Shown one piece after another: positions 33,038-41,510 of a stretch of 64,000 bases of DNA. The position numbers and the translations under genes were made by a program. The notes beneath the pieces are model-generated. The model saw only the letters and a list, made by a program, of their open reading frames with translations. It was not told the origin of the DNA and made no database searches. Position 1 is the first letter of the stretch, and every line of letters starts with the position of its first letter. Origin of the DNA: UBA4744 sp963718995 (GTDB lineage: Bacteria; Actinomycetota; Acidimicrobiia; Spongiisociales; UBA4744); NCBI GenBank assembly GCA_963718995.1, contig CAVRAP010000001.1:1-64000 (forward strand), given 5' to 3'.

Positions 33038-33493
33038 ATGAGAATGTCGATTCAGTTGGAGGGGGTCGTCATCGACCGCCCCATCGAGGACGTATTCGCG
33101 TTCTTCAGTGATTTCGAAAACAGCCCTCTCTGGGGTAGGACGATCAAAACGGTCAAGGATTCTGATGGCCCGGTTGCTGTAGGCACCGTATTTCGTGAAG
33201 AGGCCAAAATCATGGGTCGTCAGATGAAGCACCAATCTGAGGTCACCGAGTTCGAACCGCCGACGAAATTGTTCTACACCAACCGTTTCGAGAACGGCAT
33301 GGCAGAACAGGCACAAATCACCTTCGAATCAGTCGAAGGTGGGACTCGCATGAACCCTGCTGCCGAGGTTGAGATAGCAAGGGTCCCCCAGTTTCTCGCA
33401 CCGCTCTTCGCTTGGCAGATGAAGAGACAGGTGCGCTCGCTGTTCAAAAACCTCAAGGACGTACTTGAGTCGCCAGATCGACCCGTAGTCTGA
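33038..33493 (+). CDS. SRPBCC-family (polyketide cyclase/START-like) protein
   Basis: A 151-residue protein from ATG 33038, preceded by GGAGGCAAGGG. The pattern (IQLEGVVIDRPIEDVFAFFSDFENSPLWGRTI, VGTVFREEAKIMGRQMKHQSEVTEFEPPTKL, then a C-terminal helix FLAPLFAWQMKRQVRSLFKNLKDVLE) is typical of the helix-grip fold that holds hydrophobic ligands. No catalytic residue can be assigned. It lies between IS110 element A and a convergent methyltransferase gene, so its island context gives no function. Confidence 0.8.
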   Translation: MRMSIQLEGVVIDRPIEDVFAFFSDFENSPLWGRTIKTVKDSDGPVAVGTVFREEAKIMGRQMKHQSEVTEFEPPTKLFYTNRFENGMAEQAQITFESVEGGTRMNPAAEVEIARVPQFLAPLFAWQMKRQVRSLFKNLKDVLESPDRPVV

Positions 33494-33620
33494 TCCAAAC
33501 CCTGTATTTGGAGGGTACTCGGACCGCACCCTCCGTTCCTCCTCCGCACATGTCGGCACCCTAGGTATCTTGCGTCGGCGACTCCGGCCCAGAGCGATGG
33601 GGCGACGCCGAAGGTGTCCA

Positions 33621-34139
33621 CTACAAGTAGCGGCGAACCCGCCGTCGATAGCCCTCATACGCCGACCCGAAAACATCAAGAAGCCGTTTTTCTTCTCGAC
33701 CCGACTCCCAATGAACCCATACAGCCAGGGCCGGGGCGAGGATGAGAAGCCAGGCCGAATCGAGGACTAGCAAGAGACCGATGTAGACAAAGGTCCAGGC
33801 CATATACATGGGATGGCGAGAATACCGATACGGACCAGTCGTGATCAGATGATCAGGATCAGCCAGCTTTACTCGACCCGCCGTCCCTGTCGCCCAGACC
33901 ACGACTATTGCTCCCAAGAGGATAAGGATGACTCCTGTCCCCCAAGACCACGCCCCAGTCAAGCCAACGGAGAGTGGCCACAAAGCGTTGAGCGCCACAC
34001 CGGCCACGATTAGGACGAGGTGTGACTCAGGGAGTGGAACATTGCTCCACCGCAAACGGCCGCTCAAGAGAAAACCGCCATGTGACAATCTTACGGACGC
34101 ACCCAACCAAGCCGCACAGAACGGCACATCTCCGCTCAC
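33621..34139 (-). CDS. Isoprenylcysteine carboxyl methyltransferase-like membrane protein
   Basis: A 172-residue integral membrane protein with about four helices (SHLVLIVAGVALNALWPLSVG, GTGVILILLGAIVVVWA, MAWTFVYIGLLLVL, WLLILAPALAVWV). The SAM-binding signature of the ICMT/PEMT-like family is clear: LITTGPYRYSRHPMYMAW and REEKRLLDVFGSAYEGYRRRVRRYL. Bacterial members methylate small lipophilic molecules or are of unknown function. It is intact; an IS110 element follows upstream on the same strand. Confidence 0.82.
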   Translation of the reverse strand: MSGDVPFCAAWLGASVRLSHGGFLLSGRLRWSNVPLPESHLVLIVAGVALNALWPLSVGLTGAWSWGTGVILILLGAIVVVWATGTAGRVKLADPDHLITTGPYRYSRHPMYMAWTFVYIGLLLVLDSAWLLILAPALAVWVHWESGREEKRLLDVFGSAYEGYRRRVRRYL

Positions 34140-34449
34140 TCAGTCAGAGACGCGGCCCACTGAGCTGAGGCACTCGGTACTGAGTCTCGTATGTTTGTCA
34201 AGGGGGGTTTGGGTTTTGGGGTGGTGGACGCGTTGAGGGGACCGAGGGCTGCTCGGCCGGTCCGTTTCCGGAGTGGCATCGGTGGACACGACAGGGAAGA
34301 GTCACCCACCGGTGGTGGGGACACGCTCGTAGCAAGTCACACCGTGGCCGGTCCGGCTATGTCAGGGGTGTCGGGGTCGGCAGGTCATTCGTTGCACAAC
34401 CCAAAGGGTGTGAGCCGGTTCTATCGGGCCAGACCTCGACCAGGGTGAC
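34140..34449. other. Non-coding region downstream of IS110 element B
   Basis: 310 bases without a credible gene. It contains a candidate RNA segment (34370-34434) and near 34190 the sequence TTGTCAAGGGGGG (CCCCCCTTGACAA on the minus strand), which resembles an IS110 outer end. It probably belongs to the IS or to a neighbouring decayed one. Confidence 0.5.
34370..34434 (-). ncRNA. Orphan candidate bridge-RNA segment on the 3' side of element B
   Basis: Homologous to 35632-35697: GGGTC, GTCATTCG, CACAACCC, GGTGTGAGCCGGTTC, GGGCCAGACC in order. It lies after, not before, the transposase gene, so element B has one such segment on each side. It may come from a lost third IS110 or be a real feature of this IS group. 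Confidence 0.45.
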
Positions 34450-35493
34450 TCATGCGGGTCGGGGGAGATGTTTGAAGACTTCTCGGGCGGCGTAGCGTTT
34501 GAGGATGCGGGCGATCTCGCCCATGGTTTTGCCCTCAGCGAGGCGACGGGAGACGTAGTCGCGGGTGGCTTGGTCGTGGCGCATCCGGGTGATGATGATG
34601 TGGAAGAGCGCCGAGTTGGCTTGGCGGTTCCCGCCCCGGTTGAGCCGATGCCGGGTGGTCTTACCCGACGAGGCGGGTATCGGAGCGACCCCACACAGGT
34701 GAGCGAAGGCACCTTCGGAGCGGATTCGTTCAGGGTTGTCCCCGGCGGCGACCAGCAGCTTGGCGGCGGTGTCGAACCCCACCCCGAACACCCCCAACAA
34801 CCCGGGGGCGGTGTCACAGATCAAAGGTCGCAACAGCCGGTTGAGCTGCTTGACCTCCTCCCTCAAATATTTCACTCGTTGTCCGAGGGTGTGGATGGTG
34901 ACCATGGTGGTGTATCGGACCGGGTCGTTGCCTTGGCGAGGCCGTAAGACCGCAGCTTTGTTCGCCAACGAGATAGCGGTGAGACCACTGAACTTGGCTC
35001 GGATCTCCGGCGTGGCGGTGAACACAATATGACGCAGCTGGTTGAGTGTTTCGATGCGGGTATCGACTGCCGAGCGGCGGGCGATCATCAACACCCGGAT
35101 CGCTTCGACGTCGCCATCCCGGCTCTTCGGTAAGCCGGTGGCGGTTCCCGACAAGGCCGCTCGAGCTGCCGCCACCGCATCGACCGGATCGGATTTGCCC
35201 TGCCGATGGCGGGTCTGACGGTTGGGGCGGTCGACTTCGACCACTGGGACTCCGGCACGGGTCAGAAAGCGGGACAGACCAACCCCATAGGAACCGGTGC
35301 CCTCCACCCCCACCAGCACCAGCTCACCGTTCCAGCGCAGCCACGACAGCAACTGGCGGTACCCGCTGTGGGTGGTAGCGAACCCCTCGACACCCAACAC
35401 ACCCCCAACATGGTTCACCACCGCCGCCACATGCATATCGACGTGGGTGTCGACACCACCCACCACCGCGTCAGGGTTTTCTACGATGGACAT
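34450..35493 (-). CDS. IS110-family transposase (element B)
   Basis: A 347-residue transposase from ATG 35493 (MSIVENPDAVVGGVDTHVDMHV; GAGGAGG upstream); an open frame adds 13 residues. N-terminal RuvC-like part: VGGVDTHVDMHVAAVV, VGVEGTGSYGVGLSRFL, GKSDPVDAVAAARAAL. C-terminal Tnp part: GVFGVGFDTAAKLLVAAGDN, FAHLCGVAPIPASSGKTTRHRLNRGGNRQANSALF. It belongs to a different IS110 subgroup from element A (KSDPVDA against KTDRADA, and other length). It seems intact and possibly active. Confidence 0.93.
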   Translation of the reverse strand: MSIVENPDAVVGGVDTHVDMHVAAVVNHVGGVLGVEGFATTHSGYRQLLSWLRWNGELVLVGVEGTGSYGVGLSRFLTRAGVPVVEVDRPNRQTRHRQGKSDPVDAVAAARAALSGTATGLPKSRDGDVEAIRVLMIARRSAVDTRIETLNQLRHIVFTATPEIRAKFSGLTAISLANKAAVLRPRQGNDPVRYTTMVTIHTLGQRVKYLREEVKQLNRLLRPLICDTAPGLLGVFGVGFDTAAKLLVAAGDNPERIRSEGAFAHLCGVAPIPASSGKTTRHRLNRGGNRQANSALFHIIITRMRHDQATRDYVSRRLAEGKTMGEIARILKRYAAREVFKHLPRPA

Positions 35494-35631
35494 ATGCCAT
35501 CCCTCCTCGCTAGACGGACAGGGTTGGCACACACTTGCCGGGAGGGTGGACTCAGAGATTCATCCGGATCTGGTTCCAACAGACCCGGTCGAGTCTCCCA
35601 CCCGACCGGTGAGTGCCGTTCCCAGGGTCCG

Positions 35632-35697
35632 CCGGCGAGTCATTCGAAAGACAACCCCATTCATCCGAGGTGTCAGCCGGTTCGCGAGCCAGACTGA
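35632..35697 (-). ncRNA. Candidate IS110 bridge-RNA segment, element B 5' side
   Basis: In the 5' non-coding region of transposase B. Shares GGGTCCGCCGGCGAGTCATTCG, ACAACCCC, GGTGTCAGCCGGTTCGCGAGCCAGA-type blocks with 34370-34434 and, less closely, with 32789-32860 of element A. Confidence 0.5.
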
Positions 35698-36039
35698 ACC
35701 CCAGGAACTAACCAACCGTAGATTCAAACCGAGGGTGACAGCCATCCACCACGATCAGCGCACCACCCCATCCTCCCTGCCGGTTATGGGCGCGGGTCGT
35801 GCGGCGTCTCGGAACGCTTAGTCCCGTCGGCTGATCGTCCGCCAGTCCGGTGTTCCAGCTCCGCAAACATCGCGGCGGGTGCCTGGTTCATTTCGCGGGT
35901 GGGCGGAATGAGTCCAATGACTGGCTTGAGTTCTCCAACGGCTGCTTCGGTCCGCCCCGAGTTTGCTAGAACATATCCGCGAACAAGTCTGTCGGTGTCG
36001 CGGACAAACCAAGCTGGCTCCGTCGAAACCGGGTCGCCA

Positions 36040-36074
36040 GAGCCCCGACGACCGAGTGATCGGCGTCGGGGCTC
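36040..36074. terminator. Strong GC hairpin
   Basis: Perfect 10-bp inverted repeat GAGCCCCGAC / GTCGGGGCTC with a 15-base loop, followed by ATTTGTTGTG on the plus strand. Terminator-like, though no gene ends just before it, which suggests that a gene was lost here. Confidence 0.6.
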
Positions 36075-36493
36075 ATTTGTTGTGTCGCCGTTGATTGGCT
36101 CGCGTAGCTCAGCAGTCCTCGAAGAACAGATCCCCAAAGACCGGCCCGTTGAGGAGAATTGTCTTAGCGGGGGTAAAGATCTCAACCCTCGCTGTCGTGC
36201 GCGGTGGCTTATCCGGGTCCCAGTCGCCACGCTTCACCACGTCCACGTTGACGGAGACCGACCAAGACGACGGCTGATCGACCGCTGCGACTCACCAGCC
36301 TCCCACCGATCCCACAACTCCTCACCTCAGAAATGAAGAGAGGCGGCAGCCGGGCAACACTTTGCCCGTCGGGCGATGTCGCGGCGGTAGGGCCGTTTGT
36401 GTTCCAAGGACCCGAATGCTCCGGGGTCTGACCTACACCGCCCGACGGACTCAATCCCTTTAGACGCATCTCAGGGTACCGATGGTTTAGGGT

Positions 36494-37180
36494 ATGCGTA
36501 GAACAAGAGGGACTTCCAGCGAACACGTGAAACGCCACCGGGGATGGCGTGGAACCGCCGCCGCCGTCGGTCTGCTTTCGACCTTGTTGCTGCTTGCCTC
36601 GTGTGGGTCTGCCAGTGAGCCTTCGGCCGACGCTCCTTCGGACAGTCAGCCTGCCGAGGGGGTCGCTCTAATCGCAGAGCCCCACCCCAACTGTGACGGA
36701 GCGACACCCACGAGCCTCTCGGCAGAGATGGCTATCGACAGTGATCGAACGGACTGCCTCTACACGGCTCCTGTCACCCTCACTGCTGGAGTTCCGGGGG
36801 AGATCAACGTCTTCATCAGTGCTCCTCCGGTCGAGTGCGCTGTGGATGTCCTGAACAAGGACGGATCAACGAACTCCTCGTTCTCACTCGATGGCACCGA
36901 GCCCGTGGACGCCTGGGTGCTCGACGCGGGCGAGGGCGTGACCCTGTCCGACGAGGATGGTGGGACGTGCCGGTTCCAGGTCGGTTGGACGCCGTCGGCC
37001 GCTGCGGCGTCTACCACCACGACCGCGGCAGCGTCACCGACCAGCACGTCGACGACCACATCCACGACCTCAACGACGACCACGACCTCAACGACGACCA
37101 CGACCACAACGACGATCACGACCACAACGACGACTACGCCGGCACCGACCACGACCACCACATCCAACGTCGGCAGCTGA
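36494..37180 (+). CDS. Secreted lipoprotein with Thr-rich repetitive tail
   Basis: A 228-residue protein with a long basic N region and lipoprotein signal (AAAVGLLSTLLLLASCGS, Cys at about residue 37). A small domain follows (DCLYTAPVTLTAGVPGEINVFISAPPVECAVDVLNKDGS...CRFQVGW), with paired Cys residues. The last 50 residues are almost only Thr/Ser/Ala (STTTSTTSTTTTT), coded by tandem CGACCAC/ACGACG-like repeats that can change in number. No family recognised. It is 28 bases before the SLH-hydrolase gene, so the two are probably one surface operon. Confidence 0.7.
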   Translation: MRRTRGTSSEHVKRHRGWRGTAAAVGLLSTLLLLASCGSASEPSADAPSDSQPAEGVALIAEPHPNCDGATPTSLSAEMAIDSDRTDCLYTAPVTLTAGVPGEINVFISAPPVECAVDVLNKDGSTNSSFSLDGTEPVDAWVLDAGEGVTLSDEDGGTCRFQVGWTPSAAAASTTTTAAASPTSTSTTTSTTSTTTTTSTTTTTTTTITTTTTTTPAPTTTTTSNVGS

Positions 37181-37208
37181 TCCGGCACCAACCGGAGGAG
37201 GACACAGT

Positions 37209-38819
37209 ATGAAGCGTCGAACACTGGCTGTCTGCCTCGCTGTTTCGATGACGATGACGGGCGTGATGTTGGTTCCTTCGCCGGCTGCGGGGGTGGCGGG
37301 GTTCGGCGATGTCGATTCGGACAGGTTCTTCACCGCTCCGGTGCAGTGGATGGTCGACAACGCCATCACTACCGGTACCAGCCCCACTTGTTTCTCCCCC
37401 GCTAGCCCGGTCACTCGGGGCCAGGCAGCCGTTTTCTTGTGGCGGATGGAAGGTTCCCCGACCGGGTCGCCGCCCCATCCGTTCACCGATGTGACCGCCG
37501 CTTGGCAGCAAGATTCAATCTCGTGGATGGCCGCCCAGGGGATCACCACCGGCACCTCACCCACCACGTACTCGCCCGCCAAACCGGTGACCCGAGGAAA
37601 TTTTGCGGCCTTGTTGCATCGGCTGGCTGGTTCACCGCCGGCTCCGCCCCCCACCCAGTTCCCCGATGTGACCAAACCGTGGCAGATAACCCCGGTGGGG
37701 TGGATGCTGCAACAAGGCATCACCACGGGCAGATCGTCGACAGCGTTCTCGCCTGATGACACGGTCACCAGGGGCGAGCTGGCGACGTTCCTCTACCGCT
37801 ACAAGGGTTCGCCCGCAGTCGACATCGACGAACACTCGCCCGGATGTGGTGTGACGTTCGAGTCGCTCGACGGCATCAACACCATCGGCGACTTCACCAG
37901 CTTCGTGGCCAGTGGCTCGTCCCGATGGCACCTGTCGGTCCCCGGTATCGAGGACATTCGGATCAACTCGACGGCAGACGGTGCCGAGCAACCCGCCTTC
38001 TGGCTCCGTCCGACCCGCGGCGTCGATCAGCCACTGTTGGTGATCCTGCACTCCTGGAGCGCCCCGTACACCCAGCACGCTGGGATTCCCTTCGCCATGT
38101 GGGCTCAGGAGAACGGCTGGGCCGTCATCGCCCCTAACTTCCGAGGCAGGAACGACGACCCTGACGCGGTCGGATCCCACCTGGCGGTCCAGGACGCGGC
38201 CGATGCGATCGACTACGCCGTCGCCCAGCCTGGCGTGGATGCCGATCGCGTGTACGTCGTCGGCTACTCCGGCGGCGGGATGATGGCGCTCCTCCTTGCC
38301 GGCCGACACCCCGACAAGGTCACCGCGGTCTCGGCCTGGGGCCCGCCCCACGACCTCGTGAAGTTCTACGACTTCTCGCGAAGGATGGGCCTGGGCTATG
38401 CCAACGACATCCGGCGGGCCTGCGGGGGTGACCCGACAGTCGCCGGCCCCGTTCAAGACGAGTGCCTGACCCGTAGTCCGGTGACCTACCTGGATTCGGC
38501 CCGTGACCACGAGGTCCCGGTCTTCATCTCTCAGGGCATCAGCGATCCGTTCGTGCCTCCGAGAGTCGCCGCCGAGGTGTTCAACCGGTTGGCCGACCCC
38601 GAGGACCGCCTTAGCGCCGAAGAGGTGGACCTTTTCGGTCGGGGAATTGTGCCCGGCGGTCTTTCGGACTGGACAACGACCGCGACGTACTTCGGGCACG
38701 GGGATCCCGCTCCCGTCTTCGCCCGGCAGTCGGCTTCGGTGTTGCTCGTCTATTTCCAGTCACGCCACGACATGGTCTACAACGCGAGCGCACGGTGGTT
38801 CGCGTCCGACCCTCGCTGA
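37209..38819 (+). CDS. Secreted SLH-domain protein with C-terminal alpha/beta hydrolase (esterase-like)
   Basis: A 536-residue exported protein from ATG 37209. Signal peptide (LAVCLAVSMTMTGVMLVPSPAAGVA), then three S-layer-homology repeats (residues about 33-205, each with F-D-V, WM...GITTGTSPTTYSPAKPVTRG and LHRL), which normally tie proteins to cell-wall polymers. From about residue 230 an alpha/beta hydrolase domain resembling PHB depolymerase/peptidase S9 esterases follows: LLVILHSW, VIAPNFRGRND, and the nucleophile elbow GYSGGGMM, with a late His near SRHDMV. So a wall-anchored esterase or depolymerase. It lies with a lipoprotein, an acyltransferase and a peptidase in one direction. Confidence 0.85.
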   Translation: MKRRTLAVCLAVSMTMTGVMLVPSPAAGVAGFGDVDSDRFFTAPVQWMVDNAITTGTSPTCFSPASPVTRGQAAVFLWRMEGSPTGSPPHPFTDVTAAWQQDSISWMAAQGITTGTSPTTYSPAKPVTRGNFAALLHRLAGSPPAPPPTQFPDVTKPWQITPVGWMLQQGITTGRSSTAFSPDDTVTRGELATFLYRYKGSPAVDIDEHSPGCGVTFESLDGINTIGDFTSFVASGSSRWHLSVPGIEDIRINSTADGAEQPAFWLRPTRGVDQPLLVILHSWSAPYTQHAGIPFAMWAQENGWAVIAPNFRGRNDDPDAVGSHLAVQDAADAIDYAVAQPGVDADRVYVVGYSGGGMMALLLAGRHPDKVTAVSAWGPPHDLVKFYDFSRRMGLGYANDIRRACGGDPTVAGPVQDECLTRSPVTYLDSARDHEVPVFISQGISDPFVPPRVAAEVFNRLADPEDRLSAEEVDLFGRGIVPGGLSDWTTTATYFGHGDPAPVFARQSASVLLVYFQSRHDMVYNASARWFASDPR

Positions 38820-38821
38820 GC

Positions 38822-39787
38822 ATGGGGCGGATTCCCGCTCTCGATGGGCTGCGCGCCGTCGCCATCGCGATGGTCGTCGGGTATCACATCGACAAGACCG
38901 TCGTGCCCGCCGGGCACTGGGGGGTCACCCTTTTCTTCGTCCTGTCAGGGTTCGTGATCACCGGCTCGCTCTGCGCCGAGGTGGATCGGACCGGTCGCCT
39001 CGATCTCGGCTCGTTCTACCGCAAGCGCCTGCTTCGCCTCTTCCCGGCCCTTCTGGCCGTCTGTCTGGTGATGGTCGCAGTGGGGACGGAGTGGTCACGC
39101 GTCGTTCCGACGCTTGGTCTGTACGCCAACTATGCACGCATCGACGGACTCCATCTGGGGCGCCTGACGCACACCTGGTTCATTGCCGTGATCGCTCACT
39201 TCTACCTGCTGTGGCCGTTGGTCATCGGGTGGCTTCCGGCCCGGCATCGGATCCGCGTCGTTGGGGGCCTCGCGCTGGTGGCCGTCCTTTGGAGGGCGGT
39301 CGCGATCGGCGTCATGTCGCCGGGCTGGGTGTACAACGCGACCGACACCAACGCGGCGGCACTCTTCGTGGGCGGCTACTTGGCGGTTGCCGGGCCGACG
39401 AATTCGCGGGCTGTCGTCAAGTGGTCGGTTCCTGGCCTGTTGGCGCTCATGTTGCTGCCGGTGTTCGGCGACGACGGTCGGGCCATGCTCTGGGGCGGCT
39501 TCGTTGCCTTGACGCTCTCCGCGATGGCCGTTAAGTACACGTCGACCGGCCCGGCATGGCTGGAGCACCGGGTCCTGGTGCGAGTCGCCGAGGTGTCCTT
39601 CGGGCTCTACCTCTGGCACTACGTGTTCATCCGCTCGGACATCCCGCTGTGGACGGCCCTCGTCCTCACCGCCGCCGCGACCGGCGCCTCGTGGTTCCTC
39701 GTCGAACGGCCGGTCCTGCGTCTCGATGCCAAGCTCCGAAATCGGAGCAGCACTTCTCGTCGGACGACACTGCCGGCGCACTTGTGA
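38822..39787 (+). CDS. Acyltransferase family 3 (OafA-like) membrane protein
   Basis: A 321-residue membrane enzyme from ATG 38822, two bases after the previous stop. It starts with the family motif RIPALDGLRAVAIAMVVGYHI and WGVTLFFVLSGFVITGSL, then FYRKRLLRLFPAL, and has about ten helices, ending in FLVERPVLRL. Such enzymes transfer acetyl or other acyl groups to sugars of surface polymers. Next to a wall-anchored esterase this may form an add/remove pair for a cell-surface modification (inference). Intact. Confidence 0.88.
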   Translation: MGRIPALDGLRAVAIAMVVGYHIDKTVVPAGHWGVTLFFVLSGFVITGSLCAEVDRTGRLDLGSFYRKRLLRLFPALLAVCLVMVAVGTEWSRVVPTLGLYANYARIDGLHLGRLTHTWFIAVIAHFYLLWPLVIGWLPARHRIRVVGGLALVAVLWRAVAIGVMSPGWVYNATDTNAAALFVGGYLAVAGPTNSRAVVKWSVPGLLALMLLPVFGDDGRAMLWGGFVALTLSAMAVKYTSTGPAWLEHRVLVRVAEVSFGLYLWHYVFIRSDIPLWTALVLTAAATGASWFLVERPVLRLDAKLRNRSSTSRRTTLPAHL

Positions 39788-39845
39788 GCACTCTGTGTCG
39801 TATACTTGACACGCGTAGTGAGTATGTGTGCAGGAGTCGATACGG

Positions 39846-41141
39846 ATGGGCGGGACGGCAGCGAACGCGTCCCGCATCGAGGAAAAGCGCCGTCCTAGCC
39901 CGACGGCGCTTGTGGATCCGTCGGTCTTCGGGACCAGTCCGGCGTTGCACGGTAGGCGGGCGAGTGTGAGTAGAACGTTCATCATCGTGAAACGACTTGT
40001 GCTGGGAATGGCAACGCTGAACGTCCTTGTTCTGGGAATGCTGCTGGTGGTCACGCTGACGACGGGTGGCGATGAATCGCCAGAGGTTTCCGTCGATCAG
40101 GGCGACGTGTCCGGCAGGTCGGATGTGACGGCCCCGGCGTCCGAAGAGACGATCGCGGCCGAGGTTGCGGACCGCCCCGAGGTAGCGGAGAGTCCGGGGC
40201 CTTCCGCCGACACCGCCGCCGACGCAGCCGCTCCGCTCGAGCCAACAGGCGACGTGCAGGCGACCTCGGCAGAACCTCCCCCGTTCCCAGACCCGTTCGA
40301 GCCGGCGCCCAACGAGGTGCAAGCGGAAGCCAAGCGGCTGGGCGCCATGGCGGCCTACGTGATCACGAACTACGAGGTCGATTCGTCGCTGACCGAGGTG
40401 CTGGCGACTCTTCCCGGCGATCCTGCTCGCGCCGAAGCTCTGGCTCTGGAGGTTCACACGGTGCATCAGCCGGGCATGTGGTCTCGCGGCACGGTGGAGT
40501 ACGCCCAGCTCGGAGGCCACCTCGACGGCCGGATCTCGATCATGGTCGTGGTCCGCCAGGAGGTGGGGGTCGAGGGCAGCGGAGAACCCGAGCGAACCGA
40601 GACCCGGACGGTGGATGTGCGCCTCATGAGAGGGGAATCGGGAGCGTGGGAGTTCGAAGAGATCGCCTCGGCGGGAGGGCAACCGGTTGAGCGACCCGCC
40701 GACCTGGCGCCGTTGGCCGCTTCGGTCGTCGACAACCCACGGATCGATCTTCCCGACTCGGCGATCTGGGACATCTACTCCGGGCACACCGATCACGCCC
40801 TGCTCGAGACGATGCTCGACCTCGCGGAGCGCACTTCGTACTCCGTCGTCGTTTTGCACACCGGGCATCCGCACCATGTGTTCGGGACAACCCGGTTGAG
40901 CAATCACACGGTGGGGCGAGCAGTCGACATCTACATGGTTGGGTCGGAACTCGTGATCGACGCCCACGACGTCACATCGTCCACGTACGCACTGTCGGAG
41001 TGGTTGGTGTCGCGCAGGGATATCAAGGAGTTCGGCAGTCCGTGGCGGTTTGACGACGCGGTCGCCCACACCTTCACCAACCAGGTGCACCACGACCACC
41101 TCCACATTGGCGTCTTCCCGCTGCCTCGCGCCGAGGAGTGA
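39846..41141 (+). CDS. Membrane-anchored M15-like (LAS family) peptidase
   Basis: A 431-residue protein from ATG 39846 (AGGAG upstream); a GTG at 39828 is also open. A short basic region is followed by one transmembrane helix (LVLGMATLNVLVLGMLLVVTL) and a 90-residue acidic, Pro/Ala-rich linker. The C-terminal third has the zinc-peptidase pattern LHTGHPHHVFGTTRLSNHTVGRAVDIYMV (H, then H-x-x-G-x-A-x-D) and VHHDHLHIGV (H-x-H), as in D-alanyl-D-alanine carboxypeptidase/endopeptidase-like LAS enzymes. It probably cuts cell-wall peptides outside the membrane. Last of four same-strand surface genes. Confidence 0.75.
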   Translation: MGGTAANASRIEEKRRPSPTALVDPSVFGTSPALHGRRASVSRTFIIVKRLVLGMATLNVLVLGMLLVVTLTTGGDESPEVSVDQGDVSGRSDVTAPASEETIAAEVADRPEVAESPGPSADTAADAAAPLEPTGDVQATSAEPPPFPDPFEPAPNEVQAEAKRLGAMAAYVITNYEVDSSLTEVLATLPGDPARAEALALEVHTVHQPGMWSRGTVEYAQLGGHLDGRISIMVVVRQEVGVEGSGEPERTETRTVDVRLMRGESGAWEFEEIASAGGQPVERPADLAPLAASVVDNPRIDLPDSAIWDIYSGHTDHALLETMLDLAERTSYSVVVLHTGHPHHVFGTTRLSNHTVGRAVDIYMVGSELVIDAHDVTSSTYALSEWLVSRRDIKEFGSPWRFDDAVAHTFTNQVHHDHLHIGVFPLPRAEE

Positions 41142-41510
41142 GCCGACCACCGGGGCGGTCCAGCCGTCGGGCAGGCGGGCGCGAGGCGGATTCGGCGAGC
41201 TGGTCGGGGATCTCCTCGCCGAGCGGACCGGGTTCGAGACTCGCACCACGGTGCGCATGGGTTTCGACCAGCGGGACATCGGGGCTGGCTGGGGTTTGCA
41301 GTTCGTGACCACAAATCCCTTGCTTCGTGCAGTGACAAAGCAGGCCAAGCCCCAACATCCCGAAGGCGAAACCTACACGTCCAGTCCCGAAGGTTGTCGT
41401 GGCGATCTGACCTCCGCGGCGGACAAAGCGGACAGCCTCGGGCGCACATAATGCCGGTTATGGGCGGTCGTGTTGCCGGATGTGGGATGCTCCGTGGGTC
41501 GGGACGGGGG
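41142..41510. other. Spacer with remnant and short direct repeat
   Basis: 369 bases without an intact gene. It holds the phosphofructokinase-like fragment and, at 41452-41466, TGCCGGTTATGGGCG, the same 15 bases as at 35778-35792. Nothing else recognised. Confidence 0.6.
41185..41260 (+). pseudogene. Possible remnant of a 6-phosphofructokinase gene
   Basis: A short plus-strand stretch reads RGGFGELVGDLLAERTGFETRTTV, closely like the C-terminal part of ATP/PPi phosphofructokinases (which continue with a GHIQRGG motif, absent here). Directly after it the frame changes to unrelated sequence. About 75 bases only, without start or stop. Could be chance, but the agreement with the family is good. 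Confidence 0.4.

Larger units (their letters stand above)
35494..36493. other. 1-kb gene-poor stretch between IS110 element B and the surface cluster
   Basis: The first 280 bases are the non-coding end of element B with a candidate RNA (35632-35697). At 35778 begins TGCCGGTTATGGGCG, repeated at 41452. A hairpin lies at 36040-36074. A 148-codon minus-strand frame (35784-36230) shows one protein-like part (FVRDTDRLVRGYVLANSGRTEAAVGEL) that may be a gene remnant but matches nothing I recognise. A small hairpin CGGGCAA-CACT-TTGCCCG is at 36351-36368. Confidence 0.5.

Noticed and set aside
35784..36230. Hypothetical 148-residue minus-strand gene
   Set aside because: Only a short part looks protein-like, a strong hairpin interrupts it, and no family or ribosome binding site is visible; left as a possible remnant.
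36957..37208. 84-residue N-terminal extension of the SLH-hydrolase
   Set aside because: Arg/Pro-rich shadow of the Thr-repeat tract of the lipoprotein; the signal peptide begins at 37209.
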